A stretch of 64,000 nucleotides of DNA from an uncultured Desulfosporosinus sp. (GTDB lineage: Bacteria; Bacillota; Desulfitobacteriia; Desulfitobacteriales; Desulfitobacteriaceae): positions 1-64,000 of the forward strand of contig CAKMJS010000064.1 in the NCBI GenBank assembly GCA_927405585.1, read 5' to 3'. Numbering within the stretch: the first letter of the stretch is position 1; every line of letters begins with the position of its first letter. Positions 1 through 8,511 of the stretch are shown piece by piece. The notes under the pieces were generated by a model. It saw only the letters and a program-made list of their open reading frames with translations, made no database searches and was not told the origin of the DNA. Made by a program: the position numbers and the translations under genes.

Positions 1-48
1 ACAATCCAATCCACAAACAGCTAATTCAGTTCTAGTCTCACGATTCAT
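1..48 (-). CDS. N-terminus of a DUF3795-like protein (partial)
   Basis: Only the first 16 codons lie in the window, reading leftward off the edge. The ATG follows a GGGA-type ribosome site on the minus strand. The translation ends in V-C-G-L-D-C, which is the typical opening of DUF3795 cysteine-rich proteins. The function of that family is not known. The call rests on a very short stretch and needs the neighbouring sequence. Confidence 0.45.
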   Translation of the reverse strand, partial: MNRETRTELAVCGLDC

Positions 49-334
49 TTTTTTATTCCCGCTCTCTTCTAAATTATCACACAGAGTTTCAAAGTTCTTA
101 ACCCTCGGTTACTCCGGGACGACCTTTAAGCGTCATTGAAAAAAGCATATACTTACTACGCAGTTTGCTACTAATGCGTCACGTCATAAGAAATGAGTTC
201 AGTTACTCTCTTGACAAGATTTCAACAACTTTTTTAAAATACCTGCCATAAATACCATAAAGATATGTCTTCTTTCGAGAGCATTCTTTATGTTCTGAAA
301 GAGGACATAATTGACTATCTTCATTTAACTTCCA
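49..334. other. Intergenic stretch without a recognised gene
   Basis: I see no credible coding region. A 77-codon minus-strand frame at 203-436 has no family match that I recognise, and it runs through the repeated leader hairpin at 365-389, so I treat it as chance. The stretch lies between a leftward gene and the rightward cassette-like gene at 556. Confidence 0.5.
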
Positions 335-404
335 ATTATTCTTAAACCCTTCAGTAGAGATGATGCCGCCCAACTTAGTGTTGGACGGCATTTTTAGGAT
401 AATG
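335..404 (+). repeat. Leader repeat block, copy A
   Basis: Begins with ATTATTCTTA, continues through a short hairpin (365-389, arms GCCGCCCAA and TTGGACGGC) and ends with GGATAATGG. The same order recurs near 3677, 6216, 7774, 8432, 11302 and 13023, usually 60-200 bases before a small gene. Here it precedes the gene at 556. This copy has the most diverged hairpin loop. Confidence 0.75.
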
Positions 405-555
405 GTAATAAATGTAAAAAATAATATTATAAGCATCTGACTTGGAAAAGGTTATTTCAAGAGGTATATTGAAGATAACTTGAAGTATGGCTTTTATGGA
501 ATATTGTTAGTGCATACTTGTAAAGTATTGCATGGGGAGGTTTGTGTAACTGTTG

Positions 556-1062
556 ATGTTTATACGAGGAAGACGTTGGATTATATCCGTAGTAGTAATA
601 ATACTCATATTAGTGGGATTGCTTTATTTAACTATTAAACCCGGGATACAGAAAGTTGCTGGTATTCCCGTAGTTTTTCAAGAACAGAATATTCAATATG
701 AGTATAAAAATGGTTTTACATATATTATAGATGAACAAGGACATGTTAATTACCCAATAACTCATGATGAACAAGGGTTGTATGTGTTAAATGGGGCAAC
801 TGAAGAATTCAAAAAGTTTTATATAAATAATGTCGCAGGGGAATTAGTGATTAGCCAAAACATAATTTCACCCATATCAAGGAGTAAACCGTATTTTCAG
901 ATGTTGAAAGTTCCGAATAGTAAATATAGAACTATAGTCCATGACGGAAAAGTAAAGGTCAGGATAAAATATATGTACCTTGGTGAACAGTCAACCCTCT
1001 TAGAATATGACCTTAAAACTAGGAAGACATCTCTTATTTCAAATACACTTGTTGGAAAATAG
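556..1062 (+). CDS. Hypothetical membrane-anchored protein
   Basis: About 168 residues. Residues 6-27 form one hydrophobic segment after a basic start (R-G-R-R-W), as in an N-terminal signal anchor, so the rest probably lies outside the membrane. I recognise no domain in the remainder. A GGGGAGG ribosome site lies upstream; the TTG at 553 is a possible alternative start. The gene stands alone between leader repeat A and the group II intron and fits the pattern of one small orphan per unit seen throughout this island. Confidence 0.6.
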   Translation: MFIRGRRWIISVVVIILILVGLLYLTIKPGIQKVAGIPVVFQEQNIQYEYKNGFTYIIDEQGHVNYPITHDEQGLYVLNGATEEFKKFYINNVAGELVISQNIISPISRSKPYFQMLKVPNSKYRTIVHDGKVKVRIKYMYLGEQSTLLEYDLKTRKTSLISNTLVGK

Positions 1063-1174
1063 CTTGCTGGTACACTTATCTGAAATAGCGTCGCAAGTCA
1101 GGTTCCACTAATTCTTATAAGGTAAGTTCAACCATGAGCACAGTCTGAGCTACGCCATGGTCTCCCTCCCTTCC

Positions 1175-1208
1175 GAACCGGACGGACAACTCTCGTTGTA
1201 TCCGGCTC
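1175..1208 (-). ncRNA. Group II intron domain V
   Basis: On the minus strand this 34-base hairpin begins GAGCCGGATAC, has a GAGA loop in the middle and ends GTCCGGTTC. That matches the length, the AGC-type catalytic start and the closing GGTTC of domain V. It lies about 25 bases past the stop codon of the intron reverse transcriptase, the expected place. Confidence 0.9.
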
Positions 1209-1233
1209 TCCGTAAGCCTATAGTCTGTCGTTC

Positions 1234-3057
1234 TTAGTCACAAGCGTGAATCTTATCGTGGCAGTCATGGCATACCGCTAGGGTTTTGCGTCGGATATCC
1301 AACATTACCAATTCCCATTGATTGCGCCCACCTAGGTCCTTCAACCGTCTTACCTGATGCATCTCAACGTCACATCCAATTTTGCCGCATAACTCACACA
1401 TGCCCGCTTTTATTCTCGCGGCCAAACTGTTCTTGCGCTCATAGCGTCTGTATGCAGGCAATACCTCCACATTTGAAACAATAGGTTTGCTTTGTTTGCA
1501 AAAGCTACGGGGAAAGGTCGCTTCCTTGATTCCCCGTTTAGTAGTGTATTGCACAGTGAATGTTCCATTTTTAACATATTGCGTCTTAATTCTTTTGATC
1601 TTAGTGCGGTATTTGCCGGCGAAGGTTTTGAGCATACTGTATTTCATCAACCCGGCGAAATTGCCTATTACGCACGCGTTGTTTGCGATGCAGTAATAGT
1701 TATACAGACCGCGCACCTCGGAATTATATTTATTCAATATGTCAATATCTTTGAAGTTGATAAGTTCATTTCGGTGCATGGCGCGCCAGTGGTCTTTACC
1801 CTTTTCGTCCCGTTTGATTCGAGTTGCCTTATATTCCCGCAATTTTGAAGCCCATTTTTCATGGGGCACCAATAGCATAACCATGCCCTTGTAAGCGCGC
1901 ATCCGGTGACCTTTCTTTGTACGCTTGATGGCTTGGCTATGTGACACCGCGATATCATAGCCAAGGAATTGCGCTTTTTGCGTAGTGTGCGTGATTTTGG
2001 TCTTGGTGTCCGAGAGTTTGAGCTTCATCTTTTCCTCCAGAAACACGGTTAGGTCGGCTTTGAGCTTTATTGCGTCCGCTTTGTTTCCAGATAACCCAAT
2101 GACAAAATCATCGGCGTACCGGGTATATTGCAGATTCTTGTATGTCGTGTCGCGGAACGGGCACGATGGTAGTCGGAGTTTGTCCGTCTGCAATTTGTGA
2201 ATTATCTTTGCTCTTTGCGCCTTTTCCTCTTTGCTCAATTGGTTCCACACCTTCTGGTTTGCATTTTTCAGCCGGTAAATCTGCCCGTCGAGGCGTTTAT
2301 AGGTTTGGTTCCGTTTGCGTTTATGCGAATCACCAATTTTAAAGTTCGTTTTATATTCCTCCATGTATTCATCCAGCTCGTTTAGATAGATGTTTGCAAG
2401 TATCGGACTTGTGCCTGAACCTTGCGGTACGCCGGAATAGGTGCTGTGGAATTTCCACTGCTCCATAAATCCTGCTTTCAGGAATTTCCACATTAACGCA
2501 ATGAACTTTTCGTCATCTATGCGCTTGCGGAGCAAGTCTATCAACACATGGTGGTCAAATGAGTCAAAGCATGCGGTGATATCACCTTCGACAAACCAGA
2601 TGGCTCCCGTGAAGGTATTTTGGATTTGCTTGAGCGCAGTGTGGCAGCCTCTATGCTGCCGGAATCCGTGTGACCGGTCGGAGAATATCGAATCGTATAT
2701 GCTCTCCAAGAGCATGCGGACTACTTCCTGCACCAGCTTGTCGTCGCCCGACTGAATTCCAAGCGGACGTTTTTTCGTCGAGTTTTTCTTCTCGATATAT
2801 TCGCGGCGTGCAGGATGGGGCTGGTAGCTTTCGTTTTTCAGGGATTCGATAATTTTCCCGATACGTCTGCCGCCAAGGCCGTCAATGGTTGTGCCGTCAA
2901 CACCCGGAGTCATGCTACCGCCGTTTGCATAGATGTTCCGATAGGCGGTATAGTAGAACTCTGGGTTGTACAGGTTCCGGTATAACCGTTGAAATCTGTA
3001 CGACTTGTCTTGTGATTTCTCGCTCAGATGCTTTAATACTTCGGTTGGACTTCTCAT
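1234..3057 (-). CDS. ltrA: Group II intron reverse transcriptase/maturase with HNH endonuclease
   Basis: 607 residues, close to the 599 of Lactococcus LtrA, and similar along the whole length. The RT fingers/palm cover roughly residues 60-370, with the catalytic Y-A-D-D at 314-317. The maturase (X) domain follows to about 480. The C-terminal DNA-binding and HNH part has paired cysteines (C-E-L-C near 558 and C-H-D-C near 594) and M-H-Q-V-R between them. The usual P-Q-G-G before the palm is P-Q-G-S-G here, a small deviation. All domains look intact, so splicing, reverse transcription and retrohoming may all still be possible. The protein helps the surrounding intron RNA fold and cuts the target's second strand. 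Confidence 0.93.
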   Translation of the reverse strand: MRSPTEVLKHLSEKSQDKSYRFQRLYRNLYNPEFYYTAYRNIYANGGSMTPGVDGTTIDGLGGRRIGKIIESLKNESYQPHPARREYIEKKNSTKKRPLGIQSGDDKLVQEVVRMLLESIYDSIFSDRSHGFRQHRGCHTALKQIQNTFTGAIWFVEGDITACFDSFDHHVLIDLLRKRIDDEKFIALMWKFLKAGFMEQWKFHSTYSGVPQGSGTSPILANIYLNELDEYMEEYKTNFKIGDSHKRKRNQTYKRLDGQIYRLKNANQKVWNQLSKEEKAQRAKIIHKLQTDKLRLPSCPFRDTTYKNLQYTRYADDFVIGLSGNKADAIKLKADLTVFLEEKMKLKLSDTKTKITHTTQKAQFLGYDIAVSHSQAIKRTKKGHRMRAYKGMVMLLVPHEKWASKLREYKATRIKRDEKGKDHWRAMHRNELINFKDIDILNKYNSEVRGLYNYYCIANNACVIGNFAGLMKYSMLKTFAGKYRTKIKRIKTQYVKNGTFTVQYTTKRGIKEATFPRSFCKQSKPIVSNVEVLPAYRRYERKNSLAARIKAGMCELCGKIGCDVEMHQVRRLKDLGGRNQWELVMLDIRRKTLAVCHDCHDKIHACD

Positions 3058-3676
3058 AGTGCCTCCGCACCATCCTTTCTACGTATTAAAAGGCAAACTG
3101 CTTCCCTTCGCCCTGTGGGCGGCTTTCCCGCATCCGTTTTACGGCCTTCCCTGTTATTTCAGGGTCCTCTGACTACTATGGAAGCTGTGTAACCATGCCC
3201 AGCAGGCTCGCTGAGTTTTAGGTCATCCCCGTTTAGTCATAATGGAACATTAGCATAACATGTTGTCGGATGGGACTTTTGCCATTTCACTCCGTCCGGA
3301 GAGTACGCATTTCCGAGTGTCGTGCTCAACTGTAGGGGTCTAAGCTACAGTAGCCGGGAATCCTCGCGTTTCAGTGCCTTTCGCGTGGGTGTACTACTAA
3401 ACTCGCGTTCTGGCTATCCTATCAAGCAGTTTAGCTTTCATCCTCATACATGTTGTTTCATCCCTGCGCCGCGTAATTTTAAGGCAACTTTAGTCACTAC
3501 TTCGGCGCTTGTCCTCAAGGACAGCTGCATGCTGTGGTCGCCGTAGGGTTTCCCCGTCCGGGTAAGCAGCGGGATGATAGGGCGGGATTTATCCCTTGAC
3601 ACTTTTCCTACCGCTTGCTAAAGGCGGAATTCCATCATGTCCGCGTAACAATATTGGTTGTTACTTACGGGCGCAC
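3058..3676 (-). ncRNA. Group II intron 5' region (domains I to IV before the ORF)
   Basis: 619 bases between the intron 5' end and the start of the maturase gene, without another gene. The length suits the structured RNA domains I-III plus the beginning of domain IV. Small frames here (for example on the plus strand at 3322-3546) overlap this RNA and are not supported as genes. Confidence 0.7.
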
Positions 3677-3809
3677 AAACCCAGTATTATAAATGCCGTC
3701 CAACCTCTATGTAGGTGGACGGCATTCGTGGATAATGGGAAGAAATGTTACACGGTGGAGGGTCGGAATTATAATAAGTAATTGGTGAATTGAAAAGGTA
3801 ACTTCCACT
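3677..3809 (+). repeat. Leader repeat block, copy B (3' part, after the intron)
   Basis: Contains the hairpin GCCGTCC...GGACGGC at 3695-3723 and the GGATAATGGGAAG tail. The 5' part of this copy (ATTCTTATAA) is at 1111-1120 on the far side of the intron. A 13-base sequence, ATAATAAGTAATT, at 3771-3783 recurs exactly at 5691-5703 beyond the IS30 element. Without the two insertions this block would stand before the gene at 5804. Confidence 0.75.
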
Positions 3810-5684
3810 TTGTAGAGTTTATTTCCACCGAAGCAAACATTAGGGCGATAACCTTGGTGAAAATTGTTCACGTCTATCGAATTTATGATGGATTTGTTAT
3901 AATCAGACGGACAACAAGCAGAATTTACTTGTTTTGGGGTACACGAAGCTAGGGAGTGAAAAATAACCGTTTTTTAGTAAAGGTAAATTCCACCCCTTTT
4001 GAGTGCTCAATAGTGAAGCGGACTGTGGATAGTGCCGACATGTGGACAACCTTGCGCGTAACGCTTCAGGTTGACCACATGGCTTGGGCAAGCAGTTTGG
4101 GGCATTCCTTAAAAGAGCTTGCCCACACTCTCCACAGCCCCGGCGGCTAGGACAAGATTGTTGTTGATCCTTAAAGTATAAAATGGGTCAATAGATGCTT
4201 TCTGCCCGGCCATCAGCGGTAATGCCTGCCTTGTTTGTGTTTTATTTTTTAAGAAGTTTGGGATGAAGGATAATAGCATTTTTGGGAATGCATATAGCAT
4301 CCAGCTTCAGTAAGGTATCCGTACCATGAAGAAAGCTGAAGACCGCGTGTGGTGACCGGTCACTCAGCTTTCTTCTTCCATAGGAATTGATATGATTCAT
4401 CATCAGATTCATATCTTCCTGGTTATACGGGGTGAAATTGTGGCCCTTAGGAACAATCCTGCGGATTAATTCGTGATTATTCTCCACCGCGCCCTTCTGG
4501 TAAGGAGCTGATGGGTCACAATAAAATATAGAGGTTCTGCGGTTCCCTTCTTTATCAAACTCAAGAGCTAAAGGATTGGAAAATTCACTTCCGTTATCGG
4601 TCAAAATAACAGGAAACAATCTTTGAAAACTATCAGTTCTCAGGTCCCCATAAAGGCGTTCAAAGATATCAATGACTGACTGAGAAGTATTCGCGTTGCG
4701 GATAAAAGCCAGCATAAACTGAGAGTCTAAGAAGTGGAGGGTTAACAGGACTTTTCCTCCTTTAACACCCTCTACGCTGTCCATCTGAACAATCGGCGTA
4801 TCCGGGTGTTCTTCCATGAAGAGAAGAAAGTCTTTATAGGTGCGTCCGATTCTGCATGATTTATCGACCTTGAAATGTACGGCGGCTCTCTTTCTTGGGC
4901 GGTATTTAACTTTTCTGGGGAGGTCAAGGTTTCTGGCCGAAAAGAGGTTATAATCCACATAGTTATAGAGGGTCTTATCACTGCACATGATAACATCCCT
5001 GTTATTGGAACAGATATGATGAATGGATTGACCGTTACGGATGAGTGGGCTGATGATTTGATCGAGACGTAAAATTTCCACTTCATCAACAGTGATTCCA
5101 CTGCGAGATTCTGAACGGATTAATTCATACTCCATTTGGGCGTCTGCTGCGACGTAAAACGACTTCTGAAGAGTACAGCTCCTCAATTGCTTGCATCCGT
5201 TGCAGACATAAGGGGCCTTGACCTGCAGAGTACAGGCCTCTATCTTATAATCGTCACAATGGGTAGAACAATGGGAACAAAATCGACAGTAACGGTTACG
5301 ACAGAGTGGAGAGGCACAACTATAGGATTTGGTACATGTGAAACGATGAAGACAGTTGTTGAAAGCCCTGCCATAGGAACCCGTCTTTTTAAAAATGAGA
5401 TAATTTCTTACTTCCTTGGATATAGAAGTACAGTCCTTATTAAGGTCCCTGCCGATCGCTTTAAATGAGCAGGCATCCTTAAGCAGACGTTCAAGGGTTA
5501 TTCTTTCGCTAAGGGTAAAATGTTTAAACTTAGACATAATGAGCCTCCTAATAATAGGCAGGCATTACTTCATGGGAACCGAGCAAATAAAAGTATAATA
5601 ATTTGTACAACTAAAAGCCACCCTTTTATTTGTAAGACTAACTTCCACATGTGAGGGTAGTAGGGGTGGAAATAAGTTTTACAA
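3810..5684 (-). mobile_element. IS30-family insertion sequence
   Basis: Bounded by imperfect inverted ends: 3810-3829 on the plus strand and 5665-5684 on the minus strand agree at 17 of 20 bases (TTGTA...TTATTTCCACC). Further TTCCAC motifs lie just inside or outside both ends and may be transposase-binding sites. One complete transposase gene is inside. About 410 bases between the left end and the transposase stop hold no gene that I recognise. The target duplication is not clear: a perfect 13-base direct repeat flanks the element asymmetrically, 26 bases from the left end and 6 bases from the right. Confidence 0.75.
4242..5537 (-). CDS. IS30-family transposase
   Basis: 431 residues. An N-terminal helix-turn-helix (about residues 8-45, with S-F-K-A-I-G-R-D-L) is followed by a cysteine-rich zinc-binding stretch (about 62-122). 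The integrase core supplies the DDE triad: D253 (Q-M-D-S), D314 (L-T-D-N-G) and E352 (K-G-A-V-E-N-N). The order and the T-D-N-G-S-E-F block are those of IS30 transposases. No frameshift or stop is visible, so the element may be active. The ATG follows a purine-rich GGAGGC site (TAGGAGGCTC in the minus sense). Confidence 0.9.
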   Translation of the reverse strand: MSKFKHFTLSERITLERLLKDACSFKAIGRDLNKDCTSISKEVRNYLIFKKTGSYGRAFNNCLHRFTCTKSYSCASPLCRNRYCRFCSHCSTHCDDYKIEACTLQVKAPYVCNGCKQLRSCTLQKSFYVAADAQMEYELIRSESRSGITVDEVEILRLDQIISPLIRNGQSIHHICSNNRDVIMCSDKTLYNYVDYNLFSARNLDLPRKVKYRPRKRAAVHFKVDKSCRIGRTYKDFLLFMEEHPDTPIVQMDSVEGVKGGKVLLTLHFLDSQFMLAFIRNANTSQSVIDIFERLYGDLRTDSFQRLFPVILTDNGSEFSNPLALEFDKEGNRRTSIFYCDPSAPYQKGAVENNHELIRRIVPKGHNFTPYNQEDMNLMMNHINSYGRRKLSDRSPHAVFSFLHGTDTLLKLDAICIPKNAIILHPKLLKK

Positions 5685-5803
5685 TCGACAATAATAAGTA
5701 ATTAAGGACATTTTAACATAAATGCCATATCGTAAGAGGTGTATTAATGATATATTTGAGTGCTGTTTCATGAAGTAATAAAACATCCAAGGAGCTTCAA
5801 ATT

Positions 5804-6109
5804 ATGAATAAACAAGTTGATATGTACTATATTATGTTCGAGGCAAAACCCCTACCCGATAACCCTGAAAGTGAGGAGTGTGGTGGGGCTTACATAAATG
5901 TCTGGGTAAATTCTGAAGACTCAAATTTTGCTATGGAACGGGCAAAAAATTATATAAGAAATGAAGGATGGGAAATTATTAAAGTCGAGGATATGTTTGT
6001 CACTAATAGTCAAAGGTATGAAGATGAGCCAGAATCGCTTGAATGTTTCAATGAAGCTTTAGAATATGGGATAAGTGCTCTGTTCCATATCTGGGAAAAA
6101 GAGAACTAG
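5804..6109 (+). CDS. Small acidic hypothetical protein
   Basis: 101 residues, soluble and acidic, rich in Glu and aromatic residues. I recognise no family. An AAGGAGC ribosome site stands 8 bases before the ATG. It is the first gene after the IS30 element and was probably linked to leader repeat B before the insertions. There is no signal peptide or membrane segment. Its single-gene setting between intergenic repeats matches the other orphans of the island. Confidence 0.65.
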   Translation: MNKQVDMYYIMFEAKPLPDNPESEECGGAYINVWVNSEDSNFAMERAKNYIRNEGWEIIKVEDMFVTNSQRYEDEPESLECFNEALEYGISALFHIWEKEN

Positions 6110-6215
6110 GTACAATAAGCAACGTGTCGGAGGAGCATTATTTTTTATTAAAGTATTACTCAGACTTTTACTTCGCATTGGTACTACAAAGAACTAACTT
6201 GATATCTGTCTGCTA

Positions 6216-6260
6216 ATTATTCTTATTCGCGACCCAATGTAGGATAATCAGAATTTAATG
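6216..6260 (+). repeat. Leader repeat block, copy C (short form)
   Basis: Shares ATTATTCTTATTCGCGACCC, then AATGTAGGATAAT and AATTTAATGAAG with the other copies, but lacks the GCCGTCC hairpin. Copies D and G are also short, so the hairpin is a removable or optional part. The following bases (TTTATTTTAACTAGAAGACG) also resemble the sequence after copies E and F, so the conserved leader is longer than the core. It precedes the gene at 6367. Confidence 0.7.
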
Positions 6261-6366
6261 AAGCGTTTATTTTAACTAGAAGACGAGAATATTAAGATTA
6301 GAAATTGGTGGCTTAAAGGAAAAATATACGAACTGGTTCGCACTAAGTCAATGGAGGTCTTTACGT

Positions 6367-6909
6367 ATGAGTGAATTTAGTGAGAGTTATCATCTTAAAA
6401 GCAATAACCAAACTGATGCAGTATCATTACTTAAAAAAGCTTCACTAAGTGGTCATGTTTTACCACAACATAATGGATGGGTTTCATTTGTCGTTAAGGA
6501 AAGCCAGTTTGAACCAATTGACAAACTAATTAGTTCAAATCAGGGACAACTGATTCATTATATTTACGCAGAAGACCATGGATGGGAGATATCGATTTAT
6601 TTTGATAGCAAGCGAGTTTTCAATTACCGGTGTGACTGGGAAGATGAGATTTCGGTAGATGATAATGGTTTAAGTATGGATTTGATTAAAGAATTATCAA
6701 TGCAAGAAGTTTCAGATGAACAATTAGGAGAGATTTTTTATCCCAATGATTTTGACGGTATATTTGATAACCCGCCTGCATACAAAATCGCCGAAATTCT
6801 TGGTTTAAAGCATTATGAGTGGGTCTCATATGATTATGTAAATAGTGATTTGGAGACAGGTGAAACTGGAATGGAGCTTACTTTAAAGGATATTATTAGA
6901 GTTGGCTAG
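6367..6909 (+). CDS. Hypothetical protein
   Basis: 180 residues, soluble, acidic, no signal peptide. I recognise no domain. There are many aromatic residues and repeated acidic pairs (for example W-E-D-E-I-S-V-D-D). A GGAGG site lies 9 bases before the ATG. The gene lies between leader repeat C and the attC-like palindrome at 6954-7027, so it looks like the cargo of one cassette-like unit. Confidence 0.65.
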   Translation: MSEFSESYHLKSNNQTDAVSLLKKASLSGHVLPQHNGWVSFVVKESQFEPIDKLISSNQGQLIHYIYAEDHGWEISIYFDSKRVFNYRCDWEDEISVDDNGLSMDLIKELSMQEVSDEQLGEIFYPNDFDGIFDNPPAYKIAEILGLKHYEWVSYDYVNSDLETGETGMELTLKDIIRVG

Positions 6910-6953
6910 GGACAGGCTTTGTTAAGTGTCTGCTTCGAAGCTGCAGGACTTCA

Positions 6954-7027
6954 CATAACAGGGGAGTTTCAAAACTTAGAATAGATGAATGTAGTATGAC
7001 GCTTCGGAACTCCCCGGAACGTTAGAC
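6954..7027 (+). repeat. attC-like imperfect palindrome I
   Basis: Begins with CATAAC (6954-6959), has arms GGGGAGTTTC (6961-6970) and GGAACTCCCC (7006-7015), and ends with CGTTAGAC (7020-7027). GTTAGAC fits the integron core-site form GTTRRRY. Arm pairing is 9 of 10 plus a G-T pair. The order (R''-L''-spacer-L'-R') is that of an integron attC site. CATAAC matches only part of the inverse core consensus. Confidence 0.6.
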
Positions 7028-7072
7028 GCCATTTCCTATGATTGTCTTACATTTAATTAAGGAGAGACAGAT

Positions 7073-7609
7073 ATGTGCTATTACCTGGTAGCAACCTTAC
7101 CCTCAAATGTAAACATAAGAGCATTAAAACCGACTATCGAACGTTATCACATGGGCTTCGAGATGTTAGAGAATCCTTATATTCTACATCAATTACCTAA
7201 GGGTGAACGGCTTTTTTACGCAACTAAGCGTCACTGCGATTGTGATACTGCTCTTGGGTGTGACGTTGGCGCATTAAATACAAATGAACTTGAGGGAGAA
7301 ATAGAAAGGTTAAGAAAAAAGGGTTGGGGACAAGCGAAAATCGAACGATGGAAAAGTGAAAGGGATGATCTGAAGGAAGTGGATCGGCTAAATCAAGACA
7401 AAGAGTTAGAGATTTGGTACGCTTTTATAAGTGAGGCACTTGAAGGAAATAATGCAACGCATATTGGAATTATGAAACACTTTTTTGCAGGGTCAGTTGA
7501 ACAAGAGAAGGTAAAGATTTCAGAAATCAAAGAGGTTAGGATCAAAGGAATAAAGCCGAAGTATTTAAGAAAAATCGAGGATGATACCTTATATAACTTC
7601 ATTCAGTAA
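7073..7609 (+). CDS. Hypothetical protein in a cassette-like unit
   Basis: 178 residues, soluble. Near residues 46-62 it has a Cys/His cluster (R-H-C-D-C-D then G-C-D-V), which could bind metal, followed by a charged helical region (E-L-E-G-E-I-E-R-L-R-K-K-G-W-G). I recognise no named family. An AAGGAGA site precedes the ATG. The gene is bounded on both sides by the two best attC-like palindromes (6954-7027 and 7629-7705). Its 5' border GTTAGAC and 3' border GTCTAAC are exact reverse complements, as expected for one integron cassette. Confidence 0.7.
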   Translation: MCYYLVATLPSNVNIRALKPTIERYHMGFEMLENPYILHQLPKGERLFYATKRHCDCDTALGCDVGALNTNELEGEIERLRKKGWGQAKIERWKSERDDLKEVDRLNQDKELEIWYAFISEALEGNNATHIGIMKHFFAGSVEQEKVKISEIKEVRIKGIKPKYLRKIEDDTLYNFIQ

Positions 7610-7628
7610 TTTCATCCTGAGAAACGGC

Positions 7629-7705
7629 GTCTAACTACGGAGTTCCTGACACTTGGAGGATGATACATGTAATTAGGGCGCGTCGGGAACTCCTGGATGT
7701 TAGCT
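7629..7705 (+). repeat. attC-like imperfect palindrome II
   Basis: Starts with GTCTAAC (7629-7635, fits RYYYAAC), has arms GGAGTTCCTGAC (7639-7650) and GTCGGGAACTCC (7682-7693; 11 of 12 paired, the twelfth a G-T pair) and ends with GTTAGCT (7699-7705). The spacer is 31 bases. It lies 20 bases past the stop of the preceding gene, the usual place for an attC site. Confidence 0.65.
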
Positions 7706-7773
7706 GAAATCGGACGCGATATGCCGAAGTATGACGCATTTTTTGATATTGCTCCACAAGCACCTAACTTCGC

Positions 7774-7815
7774 ATTGTTCTTATTCGCAACCCAATGTAG
7801 AGAAACAGAAGCAAG
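7774..7815 (+). repeat. Leader repeat block, copy D (short form)
   Basis: ATTGTTCTTATTCGCAACCC and AATGTAG are shared with copy C. The tail is changed to AGAAACAGAAGCAAG. No hairpin is present. It lies 26 bases before the start of the gene at 7841. Confidence 0.6.
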
Positions 7816-7840
7816 TTATTAAAGGAGAGAAGGTGATTTA

Positions 7841-8419
7841 TTGCTTTTATCAAATCATAATTACGAGATTCAAATAACAAAAGATGGGCAATATACACTT
7901 TTTTCAACAGACAACATATTTTACGATATTATCATCGAAACTGAAGAATATAGCAGAAATGATTTTATATGTGCCTATTCTGTGTCAATCCAAGATTCAC
8001 TTCATGATAATGATTATAAAGTCGGTATCATCGGAAGAGCCTATGGAAGCGTTGAAAACTGTGCTGTATTAGAAGAAAATCGGTTAGTTGTGTTAGCGGA
8101 TAATTATTTAGTTTTCTTCGACTTAAAAGCTCAACAATTAGAAAACAAGATTCTAATATTAGATTTTGGAACAGGAATTGAAATTTACCCCTTTGACGAA
8201 GGATACATTGTTAATGGAGAAACCGATATTATCAAAGTGGATAAATTCGGGAATAAGGTTTGGGATTTTAGTGGAAGGGATATTTGGGTAAGACCTAATG
8301 GAGAGTCATCAATCAAGATTTTGGATAATAGCTTGTTACTAATAGATTGGGAAGGAAACAAGTATAATTTGGATAAATTGGGTAGGGAAATATCATGTAG
8401 AGGTGCAGGGGAAAAATAA
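7841..8419 (+). CDS. Hypothetical protein, beta-rich
   Basis: 192 residues with a TTG start behind AAAGGAGAGAAGG. The sequence alternates hydrophobic and polar residues with several W/F-G turns, as in a beta-propeller-like fold, but I cannot assign a family. There is no signal peptide. The gene follows leader D directly and is followed by leader E. A 62-codon frame inside it on the same strand is an artefact of the other reading frame. Confidence 0.6.
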   Translation: MLLSNHNYEIQITKDGQYTLFSTDNIFYDIIIETEEYSRNDFICAYSVSIQDSLHDNDYKVGIIGRAYGSVENCAVLEENRLVVLADNYLVFFDLKAQQLENKILILDFGTGIEIYPFDEGYIVNGETDIIKVDKFGNKVWDFSGRDIWVRPNGESSIKILDNSLLLIDWEGNKYNLDKLGREISCRGAGEK

Positions 8420-8431
8420 TCTATGATTCCA

Positions 8432-8511
8432 ATTATTCTTATACCCATCAGTATAAATGCCGTCCAACCTCTATGTAGGTGGACGGCATTCGAAGGATAA
8501 TTAGAAGTTAA
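8432..8511 (+). repeat. Leader repeat block, copy E with hairpin
   Basis: ATTATTCTTATACCCATCAG, then the hairpin GCCGTCC...GGACGGC (8459-8487), then GGATAATTAGAAGTTAACG. The loop (AACCTCTATGTAGGT) is identical to that of copy B. It lies between the genes at 7841 and 8693. The hairpin could act as a terminator for the gene behind or as a leader for the gene ahead; no U-run follows it. Confidence 0.75.

Larger units (their letters stand above)
1122..3676 (-). mobile_element. LtrA-type group II intron
   Basis: The 5' end on the minus strand reads GTGCGCCC, the same opening as Lactococcus Ll.LtrB, at 3676. The intron protein occupies 1234-3057. Domain V is at 1175-1208 and is followed by a domain VI-like hairpin with arms ACCATG and CATGGT (about 1132-1162). 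The 3' boundary at 1122 (ending in AC) is inferred and could be off by about ten bases. The flanking exons, when joined, restore another copy of the ATTCTTA...GCCGTCC leader repeat, so the intron interrupts that repeat. Intron length is about 2.55 kb. Confidence 0.85.

Noticed and set aside
203-436. 77-codon minus-strand frame
   Set aside because: Runs across the leader hairpin, has no ribosome site and no recognisable protein features.
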